DNA of 64,000 nt from Bryopsis sp. KO-2023 (lineage: Eukaryota > Chlorophyta > Ulvophyceae > Bryopsidales > Bryopsidaceae). The translations under genes were made by a program, and so were the position numbers. Each line of letters opens with the position of its first letter. Within the stretch, counting starts at the first letter, position 1. The notes below the pieces were generated by a model that ran no database searches, was not told the DNA's origin, and was given only the letters and a program-made list of their open reading frames with translations. Shown piece after piece: positions 58,139 to 64,000 of the stretch. The stretch covers positions 124,001 through 188,000 of the forward strand of contig BSYQ01000013.1 in assembly GCA_030272585.1 (NCBI GenBank). Direction: 5' to 3'.

Positions 58139-60150
58139 GTGGGCCGGCCACCGACGTCCTCCTTCGGCGACACCTGAAGGGGTGGCGGGAGTGGGTCGGT
58201 CCAGAAAAACGAAATAAAAGGAAAAGGAAAAGGAGGAGACGTGGCAAACGTGGGGGACGGAAAGAGCAATGGCGTCGATCAGGGAGGAGGATCAAGGAGC
58301 AGGAAGAGAGAATGCAACGCCAAACACAAGAGGTAGAAAGGGCCAGAAGTCTGTGGCCAGACTCATGGGCCATGCAGTGTTTGAACCATAGCAAAACAGT
58401 GGAGGCCGAAATTCTGATGAGGGAGGAAATGGGGGAAGAAAAAGAAAAAAAAGGAATGGAAAATTCAGGGGAAGGGAAAGCCAAAGAAACAGAAAAAGGA
58501 GGAGAAAAGAAAGAAAGAGGAGAAGGAAAAGAAAAGTTTGGGTTGAAGGAAATGGGACAGGCAGCAGTTCAGCTGCAGGAAAACCAAATTTGGGCAGGGG
58601 TGGTTCCCCTTGGGACTTCTGATGTAGAAAATAGAACGTTTGCCACAGAAAAGGAAAGAAAGGAGGAAAAGGTGTCACTTAGAGAAAAATTGGAAGAACT
58701 GAAAATTAGTCCCCATCTAACCCCCCACCAAAGAAAGGAACTGCTGGATCTTCTGCAGCAGTACCCCGATGCCTGTGCTTGGTCCTCGGATCAAGTGGGC
58801 CAAACCAACGTCCTATACCATGAGATCCCAACCGGTGATCACCCTCCTATCAGGCAGAACCCCTACCGCTTCAGCTTCGCGGAGAACCAAGTGGTGAAGT
58901 CAGAAGTGGCGAAGATGCTCTTGGATGGAGTGGTCCGGAAGTCGAAATCCCCGTGGGCCTCACCGATTGTTCTAGTGCCGAAGCCGGATGGAGCCGTGCG
59001 ATTTTGTGTGGACTACCGCAAGCTAAACAAGATCACGACCCGGGATAGCTTCCCTCTTCCACGGATAGAGGATGCCATCAACCAGTTTTCGGAGGCGAAG
59101 TTCTTCTCGGCCCTGGATCTGCGATCGGGATACTGGCAGGTTCGCATGAGTCCTGCTGCCGCAGAAAAGACGGCCTTCATCACGCAGGAGGGACTATATG
59201 AATTCGTGGTGATGCCCTTTGGGCTCAGTAACGCCCCAGCGACCTTCCAGAGGATGATGAACGAGGTGCTGGGACCCATGCTGTGGAAGGGAGTCATTGT
59301 GTACCTGGATGATATCGTCATCTATGCAGATACGTGGGAGAAACATCAGGAGCTTTTGGCAGAAGTGCTGCAGCGGTTGAAGGAAGCCAACTTACGGATC
59401 AGCCCAAGCAAATCGGATTTTGGGTTTGATGAGCTGCTATACTTGGGCCATGTTGTGGGCAAAGGGGAGATAAAAATGAATCCAAAGAAAGTGGCGACGG
59501 TGGAAATGCAGGTGCCACCGGTGGATGTGTCTACTTTGCGGTCCTTCCTTGGCCTAACTTCTTACTACAGGAGATTTGTGCGCGACTACGCGAAGATCGC
59601 TGCACCCCTGACAGAGTTGCTGAAGAAGAATGTGCCGTTCGTGTGGGAGGAACGCCATGATTGGGCCTTTGAAAAGTTAAAGAGGAGTATCACAGACCAA
59701 CCTGTCCTAACCCCACCTCAGCCACATCTGCCCTACATCCTACAGACAGACTGGAGCAGTAAGGCTGTTGGAGCGGTGTTATGCCAGAAGGATGAACAAG
59801 GACTGGAGCATGTGGTAGCTTATGCCAGCAAAAGTCTCAATCCTGCTGAGAGGAATTATTCTGCAGTGGAAGGGGAGTGCCTAGCAGTGGTGTGGGCTTG
59901 CACCTTATTTCGGCCATACATCTACGGAACGGAATTTGTGCTGCAGACTGATCAAAGAGCCTTACAATGGTTGATGACGGGTACCAAACTGACGGGGAAA
60001 CTGATGAGGTGGGCACTCCGCCTACAAGAGTTTGATTTTACGATTGAGTTCCGCGCTGGGAAGAGTAACGCAAATGCGGATGCACTGACAAGGCTTCCAG
60101 TTCCGCTGGACCATCCAATAGTCAGTGGTTCCACAGCGCTTCGTCCATGA
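58108..60150 (+). CDS. Reverse transcriptase-RNase H ORF of the Ty3-type element
   Basis: Open in the -1 frame relative to ORF1 from 58108 and with no ATG near the start, so it is probably expressed by -1 frameshifting on the T run at 58132-58136. A basic/acidic charged linker comes first, then the RT: PYRFSFAENQVVKSEVAKML, RFCVDYRKLN, FFSALDLRSGYWQV, PFGLSNAPATFQ and the catalytic YLDD box (nt about 59302). RNase H follows with LQTDWSSKAVGAVL, EGECLAVVWA and QTDQRALQWL carrying the acidic residues, and the usual NADALTRLP end. The stop comes at 60150, before any integrase. RT and RNase H look intact. Confidence 0.93.
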   Translation, partial: GDKLYHFGFLSGPATDVLLRRHLKGWREWVGPEKRNKRKRKRRRRGKRGGRKEQWRRSGRRIKEQEERMQRQTQEVERARSLWPDSWAMQCLNHSKTVEAEILMREEMGEEKEKKGMENSGEGKAKETEKGGEKKERGEGKEKFGLKEMGQAAVQLQENQIWAGVVPLGTSDVENRTFATEKERKEEKVSLREKLEELKISPHLTPHQRKELLDLLQQYPDACAWSSDQVGQTNVLYHEIPTGDHPPIRQNPYRFSFAENQVVKSEVAKMLLDGVVRKSKSPWASPIVLVPKPDGAVRFCVDYRKLNKITTRDSFPLPRIEDAINQFSEAKFFSALDLRSGYWQVRMSPAAAEKTAFITQEGLYEFVVMPFGLSNAPATFQRMMNEVLGPMLWKGVIVYLDDIVIYADTWEKHQELLAEVLQRLKEANLRISPSKSDFGFDELLYLGHVVGKGEIKMNPKKVATVEMQVPPVDVSTLRSFLGLTSYYRRFVRDYAKIAAPLTELLKKNVPFVWEERHDWAFEKLKRSITDQPVLTPPQPHLPYILQTDWSSKAVGAVLCQKDEQGLEHVVAYASKSLNPAERNYSAVEGECLAVVWACTLFRPYIYGTEFVLQTDQRALQWLMTGTKLTGKLMRWALRLQEFDFTIEFRAGKSNANADALTRLPVPLDHPIVSGSTALRP

Positions 60151-60440
60151 TTTACTATGGAACCCCAGATCAGAGCTGACAAGGTGCAACCATTGTTGTC
60201 CCAATGGAAGTACTCAACAGTGGTAGGGGACACTTGAATTTTGTGAGGTTTTTGCATATTTCTTGCCTACCATTGTTGTTGCAAAAGATCAAGGGGGAAA
60301 AAGTGGATCAATGGATGGATAAGGATCAAATGAAATATTTGGAAAGAAAGGATTTGCCTGCTGGGAGACAAGCTGAGGCGAAAGTGCACAGAAGAAGTCG
60401 ACGATATTGAAGGGTAGCAGGAGATGCTCACCCACTCAAG

Positions 60441-60660
60441 TACTTGAGCAGAGAAAGAGAATGGCGACAGGTGCCAAATGAGGAACAACGATAGTCTGTG
60501 GTTCGAGATATCCACAGACAGAATGCGCACATCGGCGGGAGAGGATTAAGCCAGAAGAGTGCAGCAGCTGCACAGCAGCAAGAGTTATATATCAAAAGAG
60601 GAAGAGCAAGTGTGGCAGACGTGCCATAACTGCAGAGAGAGTTAAAAAGCGCCTAAGGAA
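60441..60660 (+). pseudogene. Integrase zinc-finger remnant, frameshifted
   Basis: One frame reads VVRDIHRQNAHIGG (from about 60498), the His-His half of the HHCC integrase finger, with a stop just before it. A second frame reads VWQTCHNC (60610-60633), the Cys-Cys half. At least one frameshift separates them. The DDE catalytic core and C-terminal domain that should follow are missing; the next 900 bp is non-coding. Confidence 0.75.
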
Positions 60661-60849
60661 CTATATCCGCTACGGCAGCATGAGAGAGAGAAAGCGCCTA
60701 AGGGACTTCATCCACTACGGCAGCATATACCGTTGAGAGCTTGGGAGAAAACAAAACAGCGGAAAAAGGGGAAAGAAATGAAGTGGCAGAACTTCTACAG
60801 AAGCCGGGCGTTCAACTAAGGAAAGGACGACTATACCATTCGGAGACCG

Positions 60850-61560
60850 ATTGATTAGTGGTACGGATGGATCGCGAAATACAATATGGTATTTTCTGGT
60901 TTTGTTTTGTTTTGTATTGTTTGTTTTGTTTGGTATTGCTGTATTTCTGCAGCAGCAGTGGGTGGGTTTTTATTTTGTTTTTGGTTCTATTTTGTTCTTG
61001 GGTACTATTTCTGCAGGAATAGTATTCAGTCAGTCGATAGGGAAAAGGATTTTTCTTTTGATACTTTTTGAGCTCAATAGAGAACTGGGGAATGAAAGGG
61101 GGATACACAAGGGACAAACAGGGACAAACTGGTCACTTTGACCTATAGGGGGTGAAAGAATAGCTGATGGCTATGAGGAAAAAAAAGAGAAAGGGGGAAC
61201 TGATTGAAGTGCAGCACCACTGGTTTACATTCGAGTGCTCTTTGAACAGTCCCGCTGGGTTTAAAGAACAGCTGATGGCTGTGATTAAGAAGAAAGGGGG
61301 GGACCTGTTTGAGGAACAACATTGTTAGTTCACATTTTGATATCCTTGGATAGTTTGTTGTGGAAAAATAGTAACAGTGGGCACTTGTTTTGTGTTTCTG
61401 AGCACTACGTCTACAGACATAGTAGCCAGTCAGGCAGTTAAGAGAAAGATTTTCTTGTTGCTACTTTTTGGAAAAGTTCTGGGAACAACTAGCTAACAAC
61501 TAAAAGACCAGGGACAGAAGAAGTTCAGTGGGGGAGGTTGAGTTTAACTTTTGGGGACAA
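60850..61560 (+). repeat. Non-coding 3' region of the element with an internal duplication
   Basis: Two diverged copies about 390 bp apart share the order: an ACTATTTCTGCAG/CTACGTCTACAG-like segment, AGTCAG, GGGAAAAGGATTTTT or AGAGAAAGATTTTC, then CTACTTTTTGG. Another pair, AATAGCTGATGGCTATGA at 61160 and AACAGCTGATGGCTGTGA at 61270, is also related. The duplications stand where integrase should be. Confidence 0.55.
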
Positions 61561-61566
61561 AAGTCA

Positions 61567-61580
61567 AGGGAGGAGGGGAG
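61567..61580 (+). other. Polypurine tract
   Basis: AGGGAGGAGGGGAG sits 10 bp before the 3' LTR, the expected plus-strand primer. Between tract and LTR the sequence GGTTACAGCTGTAACC forms a perfect 16-bp palindrome across the LTR border. Confidence 0.8.
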
Positions 61581-61590
61581 TGGTTACAGC

Positions 61591-62189
61591 TGTAACCCCA
61601 AACCACGTCGCCTCGACCAATTTTGTCACCTCCAGGGCTAGAGTGATATCAGGGGAGGGAATGCTGCTTGAGGCAGTCCCAGACGGATTACGTAGGGTTA
61701 GCAGTCACCCCGGGGCAGTTCTGCCATAGCAGTTCCGCCACAGTTTAGAGGTAGCAATTTGGCTACAGCTGTGACTAGGTTGGACAGTCCTAGGAAGTGG
61801 TGCTGTATGAATAGACTAGGGATACTTTTGAAGGATCAGATGGGTTTGATAGCTTGGGTTGTCTACTCGGGGATTGGGATCATGGAGGATCAATGGGACA
61901 GGGATGAGTCAGTCTAGAGCCTATTTAAGTGGCTGATCTTAGGGTATTGGAGGGACTTCTGACTTTTGCTTCTTCTGTTGTATTCTTTGGGTTCGAGGTC
62001 TTTGTAAGATCTTTGGAAAGAGTGTGGTCTCGTGTTTACCCATTTCTTGTGAGAGGGTGCCCAAGTGCTTCGTTTAAAGGGGCTGTCCCCACTTCTTCCG
62101 TTCCATTTCTGCAAAGAACGACTCTGCAACCGTTACTCCCGCTGCAGGGGTGACCCCAACGGTCAGGACGACGTAATTTGTTGGTTACA
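61591..62189 (+). repeat. 3' LTR
   Basis: 599 bp, TGTAACC...GGTTACA, with complete inverted termini. Offset to the 5' LTR is constant (8113 bp), so there are no indels between them. Confidence 0.93.
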
Positions 62190-62195
62190 AGCGCT
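62190..62195. repeat. Target-site duplication, right copy (AGCGCT)
   Basis: Matches 53472-53477. Sequence beyond it returns to the TCCGC pattern. Confidence 0.85.
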
Positions 62196-64000
62196 CAACT
62201 CTCCCAGACACATAGCTTTTTCCGCTGATCCTTGAGTTTGCGCTTTTCCTTTAAATTATTTTGTCAGTAGCACTCCTTATCCGCTTGGTAGCTTTTTCCG
62301 CTCTTCAGGTTCGGTTAACTCAATGCCTTACACTGGCTAATACGAGTATAATCCGCCCTTACTTCCAATCCACTTGATAATCCGCTTGTTCTCTTGCTTC
62401 TGACAAAAATCCGCTGACTCTTTGCTCGCGCTCCATTTGACAGAACACGCTTGTCGGTGATCAATTTGAATGCTCCATATGATATATTGTCTGTCACTTA
62501 GTCCGCTTGCACCTTTGCTGCATTGGAATTTCCGCTCAAGACACACCCCCTCATCGCCTTTGCATTCTGCCTCAGCAGTCCGCGCTGACAGTCCGCCTTT
62601 GCCTTAGCTTTTAGTCCGCTTAGTGCAATAGTCTGACGGCTGTAATTTGGTCGATGAATACTCCTTAGACTTTTGGGTGTTGTTCTTGGCGCTAGACTTC
62701 CATGTATGGCTAGTATTGTGAGCCATATCCGCTCAATGGTTTGTGGTAGTGTCCGCCCTGACCAGACGTATGATTCCGCTTAGTCTTTCAGCCAATAGTC
62801 CTTGGACCTGATCATCCAGGTTGGCTCTTTTATTTCCGCTCTGGCTCAGGTTCTTGACGGTCTAATTTAATCCGCCTGACGGTATAATTTAGTCCGCCTT
62901 GACGACCTCATTTAGTCCGCCTCTGCTATTCCGCTGTTGAAAAGAGAATGAATTTTTCCGCTCGTGATCCTCGGTTGGTTCCATGGAAACTCGGTTAGTT
63001 CCAAAGAATACCACCATACACTTCCACGGCAATAACCTCTAATTCTTCTTCTTCACTCAGCCCGGAATATCACAATCCGCTACCACATCCATTAGACCTC
63101 AAAGTTTACCCACAAGATATCCGCTCAGAGCTTCAACAATGCTTCACTTGCCCGTTCATAACATTAAGTCACAAACATCCAATGTGGCACTGCTATTGCG
63201 TGCTCCTTAGTCAGATTCAAGCTCTCGAGAATGCTCGATAGCTCGCGGCAAGCTACATTTAATCCGCTCGTCTTATATCCGCTTGTGTGAGGTCTTGGCC
63301 TATTGAAAGTCCATTCCAAACGAACTATACTCTCCAACAGCTCCTTCTGCAACAAATCATTCTGCATACTTAATAGCTTAGCAGATGATTCCTTCTCTTC
63401 CGCCCTGCGTACTTAGCAGCTTTGCAGGCGGTTTAATCTCCCTCTTGGGTGCGTTGAACTCCACTATCGCTTGAACTCGGTTTGTAGGTAACTGGCAGGC
63501 CGCTCTTCCGCTCTCTATTAGCCTGGCGACTTCTTTTCTCTCTTTGTCTTCTTGTCGCTAGTTGTGCTTACATTCTTCCGCTATGGTCCAACTCTTGGCA
63601 GTATAAAGTCTTAAGATCTTCGTCTTCTTCTCTTCGCACTGAAAATCCGCTCTTTTGCGGTTGCTAATCCGCTGGGTGATCAGCCCAGGCGGTTTGTGCG
63701 TTGATACAGACTCGTTTCTGCTCCTGCCGTGTAACACAACCTCCAGCTTCTGTTTCATGACCGCCTCCAACTCTTGATGTATTAAAATCCGCCTCCAACG
63801 CGATCGTGAAACTACCGTAGTTCTAGCCTCGATAGTCCGCTGATATTCCGTGTTGTGTGTCCGCTGGTGCTCCTCCAAGCTCAACCGCTTCAGCTCACAA
63901 CAACACCGCCTATTCTTCCTTCTCGTTGGAATATCATTGTCCGCCCAGCAGAGTGTAAGGGCAGCGGGTCACTGGGCCACTTTGCCCGCCTTCTGCCTCT
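62196..64000 (+). repeat. Strand-polarised TCCGC pentamer domain, right part
   Basis: Continuation of the left part after the LTR insertion, with TCCGC again frequent on the plus strand (for example near 62219, 62279, 62352, 62381, 62410 and 62501) and no reading frame of note. It runs off the right edge, so the whole domain exceeds 7.4 kb without the LTR element. Confidence 0.8.

Larger units (their letters stand above)
53478..62189 (+). mobile_element. Ty3/gypsy-type LTR retrotransposon, recent, integrase-defective
   Basis: 8712-bp element with two LTRs of about 0.6 kb that look identical by eye, ends TGTAACC...GGTTACA, a 6-bp target duplication and a polypurine tract just before the 3' LTR. 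It carries Gag-protease (ORF1) and reverse transcriptase-RNase H (ORF2) in order RT then RH, with the remains of integrase after RH, which is the Ty3 order. ORF2 lies -1 to ORF1 with a 31-nt overlap. The integrase zinc finger is broken and the catalytic core is absent. Identical LTRs mean it inserted very recently, so integration must have been helped by another element. It lies in the TCCGC domain. Confidence 0.93.

Overview
The window is nuclear DNA of an intron-rich eukaryote, most likely a streptophyte green alga or another plant-lineage organism with flagellated cells. Three genes point to the plant lineage: a DCD-domain/Kelch protein, an inositol polyphosphate multikinase of the plant IPK2 type, and an ATG7 whose exons align best with plant ATG7. 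A complete DPCD (ciliary) gene argues for motile cells. A charophyte such as Chara would fit, but that is inference. Splice sites were read by eye from GT/AG borders, frame continuity and family similarity; no search was run.

Layout. 1-2481 (-): 5' half of ATG7, running off the left edge, head to head with a LanC-like gene (2620-4005). 4.66-4.94 kb: CTGTGCA repeat. 5.2-6.4 kb: small Gly-rich membrane protein. 8616-11098: non-autonomous CACTA transposon with 3-bp target duplication and exon-like cargo. 11.2-13.9 kb and 37.0-40.1 kb: an inverted duplication 23 kb apart, each copy holding a secreted cysteine-repeat protein gene head to head with a small membrane-protein gene; the second gene is intact only in the right copy. 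Between the copies: a membrane-anchored pseudokinase (16.3-18.8 kb, -), DPCD (19.7-22.0 kb, -), a short mL60-like ORF (22.2 kb, +), the 16-exon DCD-Kelch gene (23.2-30.9 kb, -), IPK2 (33.1-34.2 kb, -) and a DPH4/DnaJ gene (34.7 kb, +). 41.6-44.4 kb (+): a 7-exon secreted Cys-rich modular protein.

From 45.6 kb rightward the window is mostly repeats: a Gag-like ORF with a 2A-like motif, broken at 46.92 kb by a TACGG-rich segment holding a tRNA-like sequence; a domain saturated with the pentamer TCCGC on one strand only (about 47.9-53.5 kb, continuing 62.2-64.0 kb); and, inserted into that domain, a very young Ty3-type LTR retrotransposon (53478-62189). Its LTRs look identical and it has a 6-bp target duplication and PPT, but its integrase is reduced to a broken zinc-finger remnant.

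Housekeeping genes are compact and repeatedly divergent: ATG7/LanC, DPCD/mL60, IPK2/DPH4 and both duplicated pairs share short intergenic spaces, suggesting bidirectional promoters. The most unusual items are the strand-polarised TCCGC domain, the integrase-less but recently mobilised LTR element, and the two unfamiliar secreted Cys-repeat families.
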